NCBI RefSeq assembly: GCF_000420485.1
Contig: NZ_ATVA01000012.1
Span: forward strand, 186,001 to 250,000
Source: Paucidesulfovibrio longus DSM 6739
GTDB taxonomy: Bacteria > Desulfobacterota > Desulfovibrionia > Desulfovibrionales > Desulfovibrionaceae
Length of the DNA: 64,000 nucleotides
Direction: 5' to 3'
The notes under the pieces were generated by a model, which worked only from the letters and a program-made list of their open reading frames with translations, was not told the DNA's origin and searched no databases. Position 1 is the first letter of the stretch. Each line of letters starts with the position of its first letter. This document shows positions 46,395 through 54,642 of the stretch, piece by piece. The position numbers were made by a program, and so were the translations under genes.

Positions 46395-46428
46395 ACCGCC
46401 CGGCATCCGTTTGGACGCCGGGCGGTTG
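46395..46428. terminator. Bidirectional hairpin between convergent genes
   Basis: Stem AACCGCCCGGC..TCC with GGA..GCCGGGCGGTT (14 pairs, one bulge). It separates the membrane kinase and gltX. Flanking T-runs are weak. Confidence 0.6.
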
Positions 46429-46483
46429 TATTCTTGCGATAAAACGCCGAGCCGGAGCCGAGAATACGGCGAGAGCCCGGAAC

Positions 46484-47896
46484 CTAGAGCCCGAAGTCCT
46501 GCACCCGTTCGAGCCGGGCCAGGGTCTGGCTCCTGCCGAGCACGTGCATGGTCTCGAACAATCCGGGACTGGCCGTGCGGCCGGTGATGGCCACGCGGAT
46601 GGGCTGGGCCAGGGCCTTGAACTTGAGGCCGCGGTCCTCGATGAATTTCTTGGTCGCGCTCTCCAGCTTCTCCTCGCTGAACTCGTCCAGGCCGCGCAGG
46701 ATGGCGGCGTATTCGGTCAGGAGGGAAATGCTCTCGCTGGTGAGGAACTTCTGCACGGCGTTCTCGTCGTATTGCAGGAAACCGGCGTCCACGAGGAAGA
46801 AGCGGCTGGCCTCGGCCAGCTCCACAAGGGTCTTGGCGCGGGGCTGGAGCAGGGGCAGCGCCTTGCGCAGCACGGCCTGGTCCACGTTCGCGGCCTCTTC
46901 CTCGCCCACTTCCCAGCGGATCACGTCCATGACCAGCCCGGCGAGCCGGTCCGGGTCGGCCTGCATGATGTATTGGGCGTTGAGCCATTCCAGCTTCTGC
47001 ACGTCGAAAACCGAGGGCGAGTTGCCCAGGTTGTCCACGCTGAAGCACTCGACCAGCTCCTTGCGGCTGAAGATCTCCTGGTCGCCGTGGCTCCAGCCCA
47101 GCCGGGCCAGGTAGTTGACCACGGCCTCGGGCAGGTAGCCCATCTTCTCGTATTCCATGACCGAGAGCGCGCCGTGGCGCTTGGAGAGCTTCTTCTTGTC
47201 CGGACCGAGGATCATGGGCACGTGGCCGAACTGCGGCACGTCCCAGCCCATGGCCCGGTAGATCAGGATCTGGCGGGGAGTGTTGTTGACGTGGTCGTCG
47301 CCGCGCAGAACGTGGGTCACGCCCATGTCGTGGTCGTCCACCACCACGGCGAGGTTGTAGGTGGGCGAGCCGTCCGAGCGGCGCAGGATCATGTCGTCCA
47401 TTTCCTCGCAGGCCACGGCGATGGGGCCTTTGACCATGTCCTTGAAGGCCACGGAGCCGTCCAGCGGGGTCTTGATCCGCACCACGCGGCCCTCGCCGGG
47501 GCCGAGATTCCGTTCGCGGCAGGTGCCGTCGTACTTGGGCTTTTTGCCTTCGGCGCGGGCCTTCTCGCGCATGGCGTCCACCTGCTCCTTGCTGCACTCG
47601 CAGTAATAGGCCTGCCCTGCGGCTACGAGCTGGTCGATGACCTCGTTGTGGCGCGCGGCGCGGGCCTGCTGGTAGACGATCTCGCCGTCCGAGCCCAGCT
47701 CCAGCCACTGCATGGCGTCCAGGATGGCCTGGGTGGCTTCCGGAGTGGAGCGTTCAAGGTCCGTGTCCTCGATGCGCAGAAGAAATCTGCCGCCGAGGCT
47801 CTTGGCCAGCAGGTAGGAAAACAGCGCGGTGCGCGCGCCGCCGATGTGCAGATATCCCGTGGGACTGGGCGCGAACCTGGTGACGATCTCGGACAT
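46484..47896 (-). CDS. gltX: Glutamyl-tRNA synthetase
   Basis: A 470-residue class I synthetase charging tRNA-Glu. HIGH-type signature is PTGYLHIGGART (about 13-24) and KMSKS-type is KKLSKRHGA (about 235). AAGGAG lies before the ATG. Length and domain order are normal for the bacterial GltX; no sign of the truncated glutamyl-Q form. Confidence 0.96.
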   Translation of the reverse strand: MSEIVTRFAPSPTGYLHIGGARTALFSYLLAKSLGGRFLLRIEDTDLERSTPEATQAILDAMQWLELGSDGEIVYQQARAARHNEVIDQLVAAGQAYYCECSKEQVDAMREKARAEGKKPKYDGTCRERNLGPGEGRVVRIKTPLDGSVAFKDMVKGPIAVACEEMDDMILRRSDGSPTYNLAVVVDDHDMGVTHVLRGDDHVNNTPRQILIYRAMGWDVPQFGHVPMILGPDKKKLSKRHGALSVMEYEKMGYLPEAVVNYLARLGWSHGDQEIFSRKELVECFSVDNLGNSPSVFDVQKLEWLNAQYIMQADPDRLAGLVMDVIRWEVGEEEAANVDQAVLRKALPLLQPRAKTLVELAEASRFFLVDAGFLQYDENAVQKFLTSESISLLTEYAAILRGLDEFSEEKLESATKKFIEDRGLKFKALAQPIRVAITGRTASPGLFETMHVLGRSQTLARLERVQDFGL

Positions 47897-48005
47897 TGCT
47901 CAGCTCCTTTCGTTGTGCATGGGGCGCGGGCGCGGGCGCGCCGGACGAAGCGGCGCGGCGCGGGATTGCCCGGTGCGCGCTTCGGTGGGGGAAAATGTTC
48001 CCGCA

Positions 48006-48023
48006 GGCGGGCCGAAGCCCGCC
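48006..48023 (-). other. Stable hairpin after the Nfu-like gene
   Basis: GGCGGGC-TTCG-GCCCGCC on the minus strand, a 7-bp stem with a stable tetraloop and no T-run. Probably an mRNA 3' end structure for the Nfu-like gene. Confidence 0.45.
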
Positions 48024-48030
48024 GAAAATA

Positions 48031-48258
48031 TTAAACCGCCTCGACGCTTTTGACCGAGGGGATTTCCTTGAGAATGACCCGCTCGATGCCGTGCTTGAGG
48101 GTCATCTGCGACATGGGGCAGCCGTGGCAGGCTCCCTGGAGCCGCACCTTGACCACGCCGTTGTCGGTCACTTCGATCAGTTCCACGTTGCCGCCGTCGT
48201 TCTGCAGAACGGGCCGGATCTTGTCCAGCGCGGCTTCCACCTGTTCCTTGATGTCCAT
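48031..48258 (-). CDS. NifU C-terminal (Nfu) Fe-S carrier protein
   Basis: A 75-residue Nfu domain, an iron-sulfur cluster carrier for delivery to apo-proteins. The CxxC is in GACHGCPMSQMTLKHGIE, preceded by LQNDGGNVELIEV. ATG at 48258 with GGAGGCAG upstream was preferred over a four-residue longer form. Monocistronic, divergent from dus. Confidence 0.93.
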   Translation of the reverse strand: MDIKEQVEAALDKIRPVLQNDGGNVELIEVTDNGVVKVRLQGACHGCPMSQMTLKHGIERVILKEIPSVKSVEAV

Positions 48259-48372
48259 GTCTGCCTCCATGATAGGGATGTGCTGGAACTAATGACTTGC
48301 GTGCGGCTTGTCAAACGGAGCGGACCGGGATATCCGCTTGTCCGTCCCGGCGCGGCCGGGCGGGAAGGACGC

Positions 48373-49425
48373 ATGACCGAAGAACAACGGGAACGACTGC
48401 GCGCGCTGCTGGCGCGGCCGCTGCCGCTGCGGGGCCGGACGGCTTCCGGGCGGCTCTGGCTCGCGCCCATGGCCGGGCTGGGCCACGTGGCTTTCCGGCG
48501 CGTGCTCGCCGGGTTCGGCGGCTGCGGGCTGCTTTTCAGCGAGATGTGCACGGCGCGGGGCCTGGATACGGAGAATCGCAAGTCTTCGCCGAATTTCCGC
48601 TGGCGGGACGAGGAAGCCGATTCCCTGGTCATCCAGATTTCCGGGGCGGACCCGGCTGAGATGGCCCTGGCCGCAGGCCGCGTCGCCCGCGAAGGCTTTT
48701 TCGGCGTGGACGTGAACATGGGCTGTTCGGCCTCGGCCATGACCAAGCGCGGCGCGGGCGCGGCCCTGCTGCGCGCGCCGGAAAAAGCCGTTGCCGTGGT
48801 CCGGGAGGTGCGCGCCGCCGTGGACGCCGCGGACCCGGAAATGCCCGTGCTGGTCAAGTTCCGCACGGGCTGGAGCCCGGATCCAGGCCCGGCCTGCGAC
48901 ATGGCCCGGCTTCTGGCCGACGCCGGAGCGGACGCCCTGGTCTTTCATCCGCGCGTGGCTCCGGACCGCCGCACCCGGCCTCCGGTCTGGGCGCACATCC
49001 GGCTCGTGGCCGAGGCCGTGGGCGTGCCCGTGTTCGGCAACGGCAACGTCCAGACCGCGGGGGACTGCCTGCGGATGTTCGAGGAGACGGGCTGCGCGGG
49101 CGTGAGCGTGGGGCGCATGGCCGTGGCGCGTCCGTGGCTCTTCGCGGAGTGGGGGCTGGGCGCGTCGTTCGGGCCGGAGGTGTACCGCGAAACGGCCCTG
49201 GCCCTGCTGGACGCCCTGGAAGAGCACTTCGACCCGCAACGGGCCTTGAAGCGCTGGAAGAAATATGCGGTCTATCTGGCGGCCAACTTCCGGTACGGAC
49301 ACGACATGCTGCCGAAGCTGACGCGGGGAGCCTGCCTGGACGACTTCCGCGCCAACGTGCGCGCGCTGCTTTCCGGCGACCCGGCCGTGTCCGGGCGGCC
49401 AAGCGTGCATCTCTTCACCTGCTGA
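48373..49425 (+). CDS. tRNA-dihydrouridine synthase family protein
   Basis: A 350-residue Dus-type flavoenzyme. LAPMAGLGHVAFRRV binds FMN, the catalytic Cys is in VNMGCSAS, KFRTGW and GNGNVQTAGDCLRM are family motifs, and VGRMAVARPWLF closes the barrel. The ATG at 48373 has GGAAGGA upstream; a longer open reading to the left is not coding. Its position opposite zraR is convergent. The exact uridine modified is not predictable. Confidence 0.9.
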   Translation: MTEEQRERLRALLARPLPLRGRTASGRLWLAPMAGLGHVAFRRVLAGFGGCGLLFSEMCTARGLDTENRKSSPNFRWRDEEADSLVIQISGADPAEMALAAGRVAREGFFGVDVNMGCSASAMTKRGAGAALLRAPEKAVAVVREVRAAVDAADPEMPVLVKFRTGWSPDPGPACDMARLLADAGADALVFHPRVAPDRRTRPPVWAHIRLVAEAVGVPVFGNGNVQTAGDCLRMFEETGCAGVSVGRMAVARPWLFAEWGLGASFGPEVYRETALALLDALEEHFDPQRALKRWKKYAVYLAANFRYGHDMLPKLTRGACLDDFRANVRALLSGDPAVSGRPSVHLFTC

Positions 49426-49465
49426 AGCGGCCGAGGCCCGGCTGCCGGGCGTCCGCGTCCTCTCC

Positions 49466-49501
49466 GTGCCCAGGTGCGTGCCCAGGTGCGTGCCCAGGTG
49501 C
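49466..49501. repeat. Tandem 12-bp repeat after dus / zraR, 3 copies
   Basis: Three exact copies of GTGCCCAGGTGC in the convergent gap between the dus stop and zraR stop, followed by two imperfect TATCTGCGCG units. No terminator is visible in this gap. Confidence 0.9.
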
Positions 49502-49517
49502 GCGCTTATCTGCGCGA

Positions 49518-50888
49518 CTATCTGCGCGTTAATCCGTACTTCTTGAGCTTGTACTGGAGCGTGCGCCGCGAAATGCCCAGCGCGTCGGCCGTGCGCTCGC
49601 GGTGGCCGTTGTGCTGGTCGAGGGCGTGGACGATGGCCTCGCGCTCGGCGTCCTCCAGGGCGTGGCTGTTGTCCGGGGGCGGCGGGCTTGCGGGCTCGCA
49701 CTCCGAAGCGCCGGAGATTTGCGGCGGGAGCAGGTCCGGGCCCAGCTCGTCCGAGCGGGAGAGGATCAGGGCGCGCTCAAGCACGTTTTCCAGCTCGCGG
49801 ACGTTGCCGGGCCAGCCGTAGCCGGAAAGCGCGTCCAGAAAGGCGGGGGAAACCGTGCGCACGGACTTGTTGTTCTTCTTGCCGAGCTTGCGCAGCAGGT
49901 GGGAGACGAGCAGGGGCAGGTCGGCCACGCGCTCGCGCAGGGGCGGGATGCGGATTTCCAGCACGGCGAGACGGTAGTAGAGATCCTCGCGAAAGCGTCC
50001 GGCCCTGATTTCCTCCTGAAGGTCGCGGTTCGTGGCCGCGATGATGCGCACGTCCACCGTGACCACCTCGACCCCGCCCAGCGGCTCGATGGTCTTCTCC
50101 TGAAGCGCGCGCAGCAGCTTGGCCTGGAGCGCGGCGGGCATCTCCCCGATCTCGTCCAGGAAGAGGGTGCCGTGGTTGGCGAGCTGGAAGCGGCCCGGCT
50201 TGTCCTTGACCGCGCCGGTGAAGGCTCCCTTGACGTAGCCGAACAGTTCGGATTCGAGAAGGTCGGCGGGCAGGGCCGCGCAGTTGACCTTGATCAGCGA
50301 CCGTCCGGCGCGCATGGACGCGCGGTGCAGCCCCTCGGCCACCAGTTCCTTGCCCGTGCCGGACTCGCCCAGCACGAGCACCGAGGCTTCGCTCGGCCCG
50401 GCCTGCTCGATGAGCTCCCGGACCTGGTGCATGCCCGGAGTGGCTCCGATGAGCTGGCGGGCCTCGCTGCCCGCTTCGGCCTCCTTGCGCAGGCGGGCGT
50501 TTTCCGAAAGCAGGCGGCTGTACTCCCAGCATTTCTGGAGCACGGCCTTGAGTTCCTCGTTGTCCGCGGGCTTGGTCAGGTAGTCGTAGGCGCCTTTTTT
50601 CATGGCCTCCACCGCCGAGCCCACGCTGCCGAAGGCGGTCAGCAGGACCACGGGCAGGCCGGGCATCCGGGCGTGGATTTCGCGCAGGAGCGTGAGCCCG
50701 TCCATGCCGGGCATGCGCATGTCCACCAGGGCGGTGTGGGGCGTCTCGCGGGAGAGCACGTCCAGGGCGGCTTCGCCGGAGTCGGCCTCCAGCACGCGCC
50801 AGCCCGTGACTTCCAGCACGGCCCGGACCATCTGGCGATGGCCCGGTTCGTCGTCCACGACCAGTACGGTTCTCTTATTCGCCTGCAT
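49518..50888 (-). CDS. zraR: Sigma-54-dependent response regulator, ZraR-like
   Basis: A 456-residue NtrC-type activator. Receiver with phospho-acceptor Asp56 (LVDMRMPG), AAA+ domain with GESGTGKE, GAFTGA loop for sigma-54 contact and the R-finger region FREDLYYRL, then a Fis-type helix-turn-helix (RTADALGISRRTLQYKL). It overlaps zraS by 14 bases. It is the natural activator of the sigma-54 promoter in front of zraP. Confidence 0.93.
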   Translation of the reverse strand: MQANKRTVLVVDDEPGHRQMVRAVLEVTGWRVLEADSGEAALDVLSRETPHTALVDMRMPGMDGLTLLREIHARMPGLPVVLLTAFGSVGSAVEAMKKGAYDYLTKPADNEELKAVLQKCWEYSRLLSENARLRKEAEAGSEARQLIGATPGMHQVRELIEQAGPSEASVLVLGESGTGKELVAEGLHRASMRAGRSLIKVNCAALPADLLESELFGYVKGAFTGAVKDKPGRFQLANHGTLFLDEIGEMPAALQAKLLRALQEKTIEPLGGVEVVTVDVRIIAATNRDLQEEIRAGRFREDLYYRLAVLEIRIPPLRERVADLPLLVSHLLRKLGKKNNKSVRTVSPAFLDALSGYGWPGNVRELENVLERALILSRSDELGPDLLPPQISGASECEPASPPPPDNSHALEDAEREAIVHALDQHNGHRERTADALGISRRTLQYKLKKYGLTRR

Positions 50889-52893
50889 CTTCGTCCGCTT
50901 TTTCCGTCCGGTTCGGGGTGTCGGGGAAGAAGAGCCGCACTGCGGCCCCGCCTTCCGGACTGTCTTCGATGAGCGCGCGTCCGCGATGGGCGCGCATGAT
51001 GTTGTTCACGATGGCCAGTCCCAGGCCCGTGCCTTTCTTCTTGCTGGTGAAGAACGGCTCCAGGGCCTGTTCGCGCTGCTCGGCCGGGATTCCGGGACCG
51101 TTGTCCTCGACCGCCACCCAGGTTCCGTCCTTGTCCTTGCGCGAGGAAATGCGCACGAGGCCGTTCTCTTCGGGCAGGGCGTCCAGGGAGTTGGTCACGA
51201 GGTTGAGCAGCACCTGCTTGAGCGCGTCCGGGTCTGCCAGCACGGTGTCGGCCTGGATGTCGAGCAGCGGCCGCACATGCTTGTGTTCCAGGTCGAAGCG
51301 CATCAGCCGCTCCAGCCCGGCCGCGGTCTCGGCGAGATCCACGCGCACCGGGGCCAGCCGCCGGGGCCGCGCCAGGAAAAGCAGGTCCGTGACCACGCGG
51401 TTGAGCCTGTCGGCCTCCTGGACCATGGTGGCGGCATAGTCCTCGAAGGGCTTCTTGCCCTTGAACTTGTCCGCGAAGAACTGGGCGAAGCCGCGCAGGG
51501 AGCTGAGCGGGTTGCGCACCTCGTGGGCCACGCCCGCGGCCAGGGAACCGATGGCGGCCAGCCGCCGCGCCTCGGCCAGGTCTTCCTCCAGGCTCTTGAG
51601 CTTGGTCCGGTCGCGGATGAGGATCAGCCGTTCCTCGAACACGGGCTCGCCTTCCTCGCGCGGGGTCTGGGCGTCCTGGACGGGCACGCAGAGCATTTCC
51701 AGGCGGCGGCTGTGATATTCGTATTGCTTCCATTCCATGCCGTCGCGCAGGTCGGCGAAGGGAAACTCGTTCCAATTCCGCCCGGCCAGCACGCCCGGCT
51801 CCGATTTTTCGGCATCGCCGGTTCCGCCGCCCGCCTCGTCTTTGGCGTCGGGATCGGGGCGCGGGGCGTCCGCGTCTTCGGGGCTCGGCGCGGCTACGGG
51901 GGTCAGCAGCCTGCGGGCCGAGCCGTTGGCCGCCAGAATCTCGCCGTCCAGGCCCAGGGTCACGAGTCCGTCGGGCATGTTGTCCAGCAGCTTGGACTGG
52001 AAGCGTTCCAGCCTGCCGACGCGGGAGGCCTGGTCGCGGCGGCGCAGGTAGGCGAAGGCCAGGGACCAGAGCACCACGGCGGCGAGAAAGACGTATCCGG
52101 TCTGGAGCAGGGCGGCGCGGCGGTAGAGGTGGAACTGGGCGAGGTTCTTTTCGGCGTTGAGACCGGCCACGAAATAGATGGGCGTTTCGTCGCCGGGCGC
52201 GCTTTGGGCCTGGCCGAGCCGGTTGCGGCCTCTGCCCTGGCCTCTGCCCTGGCCCATGCCGTGATGTTCGCCGCCCGCGTTCCCGCCCGGCCCCATCATG
52301 CCCGGTTCCATCATGCCCGGTCCCATCATGCCCGGACCCATCATGCCGTTGTCCATGTCGGGGCCGTCGTCCGGCGCGGGGGCTGCGCCGCCGGGCTGGC
52401 CGATGCCGCAGACGCTGGCCACGCCGGGCCGGGCCTGAAGTCCGATGACCAGGGCCTGCTGCTTGCCGTACACGGCCATGCCGTGCCAGTGGCCGAGCTG
52501 GTCCAGGGCGTCGAAGGCCCCGCGCGGGAGCAGCTTCTCCATGTCCACGTCGCCGTGGGTGGAGGCCAGAAGGAGCTGCCCGCCGGGAGCATAGAGCGCC
52601 ACGAAGAGCACCTCGCCGGAGGCGGTGATTTCCTGAAAGAGTTCCTGGGCCAGGGAGGGGAAGATCTGCGAGAGGGCGGGATTGTTGCGCAGCGAGCGCA
52701 TGATGCGCACGAGGTTGGCCTCGACCCCGCGCACGATGACGCGGCCGGAGAGAACCATGTGCTCCTCGACCACGGCGCGCTGGTGCTTGATGGACTGCCA
52801 TGTCAAAAACAGGCTGCCCAGGCCCAGCACGATGAGCGCCAGCACCGCGGCGATGATGGGACCGCGCTCGTTTTGCTTCGCCTTGACTTCCAT
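50875..52893 (-). CDS. zraS: Membrane sensor kinase, ZraS-like, with Met-rich periplasmic repeat
   Basis: A 672-residue kinase. TM1 about 12-32, TM2 about 254-278. The periplasmic domain has a CACHE-like N-part, then a low-complexity segment at about 179-203 of repeated GMMGPG units, followed by HHGMGQGRGQGRGR. Cytoplasmic: PAS (about 290-410), HisKA (His457 in GVAHEVRNPLSS), HATPase (DNGPGIP, GTGLGLAIVNN). Met and His in the periplasm suit Cu(I), Ag(I) or Zn binding. No such repeat is known to me in ZraS. Downstream of DUF4405 and upstream of zraR. Confidence 0.87.
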   Translation of the reverse strand: MEVKAKQNERGPIIAAVLALIVLGLGSLFLTWQSIKHQRAVVEEHMVLSGRVIVRGVEANLVRIMRSLRNNPALSQIFPSLAQELFQEITASGEVLFVALYAPGGQLLLASTHGDVDMEKLLPRGAFDALDQLGHWHGMAVYGKQQALVIGLQARPGVASVCGIGQPGGAAPAPDDGPDMDNGMMGPGMMGPGMMEPGMMGPGGNAGGEHHGMGQGRGQGRGRNRLGQAQSAPGDETPIYFVAGLNAEKNLAQFHLYRRAALLQTGYVFLAAVVLWSLAFAYLRRRDQASRVGRLERFQSKLLDNMPDGLVTLGLDGEILAANGSARRLLTPVAAPSPEDADAPRPDPDAKDEAGGGTGDAEKSEPGVLAGRNWNEFPFADLRDGMEWKQYEYHSRRLEMLCVPVQDAQTPREEGEPVFEERLILIRDRTKLKSLEEDLAEARRLAAIGSLAAGVAHEVRNPLSSLRGFAQFFADKFKGKKPFEDYAATMVQEADRLNRVVTDLLFLARPRRLAPVRVDLAETAAGLERLMRFDLEHKHVRPLLDIQADTVLADPDALKQVLLNLVTNSLDALPEENGLVRISSRKDKDGTWVAVEDNGPGIPAEQREQALEPFFTSKKKGTGLGLAIVNNIMRAHRGRALIEDSPEGGAAVRLFFPDTPNRTEKADEDAGE
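52292..52348 (-). repeat. 15-bp tandem repeat encoding GMMGP units in zraS
   Basis: Four units of about 15 bases, CCCATCATGCCCGGT and near copies, produce the Met-rich repeat in the sensor. Length is in frame. Confidence 0.9.
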
Positions 52894-52917
52894 TGATGCT
52901 CGCTTGGCCGGGCGCGG

Positions 52918-53739
52918 CTACTGCCGTTTGCCCGTGCGCAGGATATCGTACAACGTTTTGGGGTTCATGCCGTTCTTTTCGGCCAATTCCCGGAAGGGCA
53001 TTCCCGCGTCGGTTTCCACGCCGGCCATGCGCAGGCGTTCCGTGGCCGTGGCCTGGGGCAGGCCGTAGCTGTTGCAGATCTCCGCCAGGGTCATCATGCC
53101 CGTGCCTTCCGGCGGGCGGATGGGCAGCGCTTCGAAGGGGTCGCCTCCAAGAGCCGCCCGGATCGTCGCGTAGACGTCCTGGGGGCTTTTCCCGGCCTCT
53201 TTCGCGATATCCTTGAGCGGCGTTTCCGGAGCGGCTTTGATGCCCCGCGCCTTCAGCGCGTCCAGGGCGGCGCCCGAATCAATTCCCATGTTTTTCGCGA
53301 ACTCGTCAAGGCTGGACAGCTCCGCGTGTCCGTAGGGCGGATTGCCGTAGGTCGCCACATGGCCGTTCTTGAGCCAGGCGCTGAAGTCGAGAAGCTGCTG
53401 CACTCCGGGAAGGCCGAAGAGCGCGCCGAAGGTGAAATAGAGGGTCACGGCCAGGGCCGCCACCAGAGGCGGGGTCAGGACGATGAGTTCGCGGGCGCGG
53501 TTGCGCATGTAGTTGGTCACGGACTTCCAGTTGTACCAGATGTGCACCAGTCCGCTGAGAAGAAAAAGAATGCCGAGAGACAGGTGCAGTGCGTCCCACT
53601 GGTCCTTGGAAAGCCCCATGAAACGCCAATCCGCCCAGTATGCCACGCGGCCCTGGGGTTCATAATAGAGAACCGCGCTGGTGAGCAGCAGCAGCGCGAA
53701 GGAGAGAAAGCCTGTCAGGGAGACTGTTTTGCGGAACAT
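52918..53739 (-). CDS. DUF4405-like membrane protein with duplicated C-terminal domain
   Basis: A 273-residue protein. Three to four helices at the N-terminus (about 5-27, 47-70, 88-115) resemble DUF4405 cytochrome b-like proteins, with His in LHLSLG and HIWYNW as candidate haem ligands. The rest (about 150-273) consists of two similar units of about 55 residues: one opens SLDEFAKNMGID and contains TPLKDIAKEAGKSPQDVY, the other opens TLAEICNSYGLP and contains MPFRELAEKNGMNPKTLY. ATG at 53739 has GGAG upstream. It precedes zraS by 24 bases and probably shares its transcript. Confidence 0.78.
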   Translation of the reverse strand: MFRKTVSLTGFLSFALLLLTSAVLYYEPQGRVAYWADWRFMGLSKDQWDALHLSLGILFLLSGLVHIWYNWKSVTNYMRNRARELIVLTPPLVAALAVTLYFTFGALFGLPGVQQLLDFSAWLKNGHVATYGNPPYGHAELSSLDEFAKNMGIDSGAALDALKARGIKAAPETPLKDIAKEAGKSPQDVYATIRAALGGDPFEALPIRPPEGTGMMTLAEICNSYGLPQATATERLRMAGVETDAGMPFRELAEKNGMNPKTLYDILRTGKRQ

Positions 53740-53823
53740 GGACGTACTCCGTTGCGTTTCGGTATTCCGATTCTGCGATATTCCGCGCAACCGCCGCCTC
53801 TGTCAACCTGAGGATTGGAAGTG

Positions 53824-53860
53824 AAAAGGGCGGTCGGAGCTTTCCCCAATCCGACCGCCC
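53824..53860 (-). terminator. zraP terminator
   Basis: An 11-bp stem GGGCGGTCGGA/TCCGACCGCCC with TTTT on the minus strand, 31 bases after the zraP stop. It separates zraP from the DUF4405-zraS-zraR unit. Confidence 0.8.
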
Positions 53861-53891
53861 GCAGTAACCACGCTTCGTCGACGCTGTTGTG

Positions 53892-54380
53892 CTACCAGCC
53901 GCAGGGGCCGTTGCCCGGGCCGTAGCCGTTCATCATGCCGTAGCCTCGGCCGTTGCCCATGCCGTAGCCGGGACCGGACTGGGGCTGGATGCCCGCGGCG
54001 TCCAGGTCGTTGTAGAAGGACTCGCGCTCGACCTGCATCTTTTCACGGACCTTGGAAATCTCGGCGACCAGGGAGCGGATGTCCGACTTGTCGGCCTTGC
54101 CGCTCTCGGTGAGCGCGTTCAGTTCCAGGTTCTTGGACCACATCTCGTTGCGCAGCTTCTCCATCTTCTCCTGATGCTTGTCGAAGATCTTCTGGAACGC
54201 TTCCTGCTGTTCCGGGGCGATCTGCGCACCGGGGCCGTAGCCGTTCATCATGCCATAGCCGGGACCGTAGCCGTTCATCATGCCGTAGCCATGATGCCAG
54301 CCCTGTCCGGCGAAAGCCATGGCCGAAAGGGCCAGGACGGCGATGACGGTCAGGGATGCGATGGTCGTCTTCTTGCTCAT
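53892..54380 (-). CDS. zraP: Periplasmic ZraP/CpxP-like metal-binding protein
   Basis: A 162-residue exported protein: signal peptide to about 25 (MAFA), then YGMMNGYGPG repeats at both ends around a central charged helical domain (about 55-130: FDKHQEKMEKLRNEMW, VAEISKVREKMQVERE) typical of the zinc-resistance-associated family. HHGYGMM near the N-terminus is a metal-type cluster. GGAGG before the ATG. The sigma-54 promoter lies about 76 bases upstream. It likely binds metal and modulates ZraS. A Cys sits near the end (GPCGW). Confidence 0.88.
   Translation of the reverse strand: MSKKTTIASLTVIAVLALSAMAFAGQGWHHGYGMMNGYGPGYGMMNGYGPGAQIAPEQQEAFQKIFDKHQEKMEKLRNEMWSKNLELNALTESGKADKSDIRSLVAEISKVREKMQVERESFYNDLDAAGIQPQSGPGYGMGNGRGYGMMNGYGPGNGPCGW
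54235..54294 (-). repeat. 30-bp direct repeat (2 copies) in zraP, third copy at 53920-53949
   Basis: Units of 30 bases, CCGTAGCCGTTCATCATGCC plus ten more, encode the YGMMNGYGPG repeats. A further copy lies at the 3' end of the gene. Confidence 0.88.
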
Positions 54381-54455
54381 GGATCCTCCATTATCGTTGA
54401 AAAAGAGTTTTCAGGCTCATGCCTGTTTGCGAAGTGTGACGGTTGATCAGGATAA

Positions 54456-54471
54456 AGCATTGGGCGTGCCA
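54456..54471 (-). promoter_or_regulatory. Sigma-54 promoter of zraP
   Basis: On the minus strand TGGCACG-CCCA-ATGCT matches the -24/-12 consensus (TGGCACG-N4-TTGCW) at all but one position, with GG and GC exactly spaced. It lies 76 bases before the zraP ATG. Confidence 0.85.
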
Positions 54472-54524
54472 TAATTTGTATTCACATTTATTCTGATGAG
54501 TTGCTTGCTCTGCGGCGATTTATT

Positions 54525-54572
54525 GTGCAATGATTTGCACGAAAAATTGCACATAAACGTGCAGCATGTGCA
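54525..54572. promoter_or_regulatory. Upstream activator sites: clustered GTGCA inverted repeats
   Basis: Two perfect inverted repeats, GTGCAA-TGAT-TTGCAC (54525-54540) and TGCAC-ATAAAC-GTGCA (54548-54563), then a fifth half-site GTGCA (54568-54572). They stand about 54-101 bases upstream of the -24 element, the normal place for enhancer sites of an NtrC-type regulator. ZraR is the obvious candidate. Confidence 0.65.
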
Positions 54573-54642
54573 GAGTGAGGAGCCTTGACCGATCCGGGTG
54601 GCGTGCTCATTTTGAAATAGATGAACTCGATGGAGGACGCGT

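Noticed and set aside
47896-48372. An N-terminal extension of the dihydrouridine synthase
   Set aside because: The extension lies opposite the Nfu gene and has no conserved sequence; the ATG at 48373 has a ribosome site.
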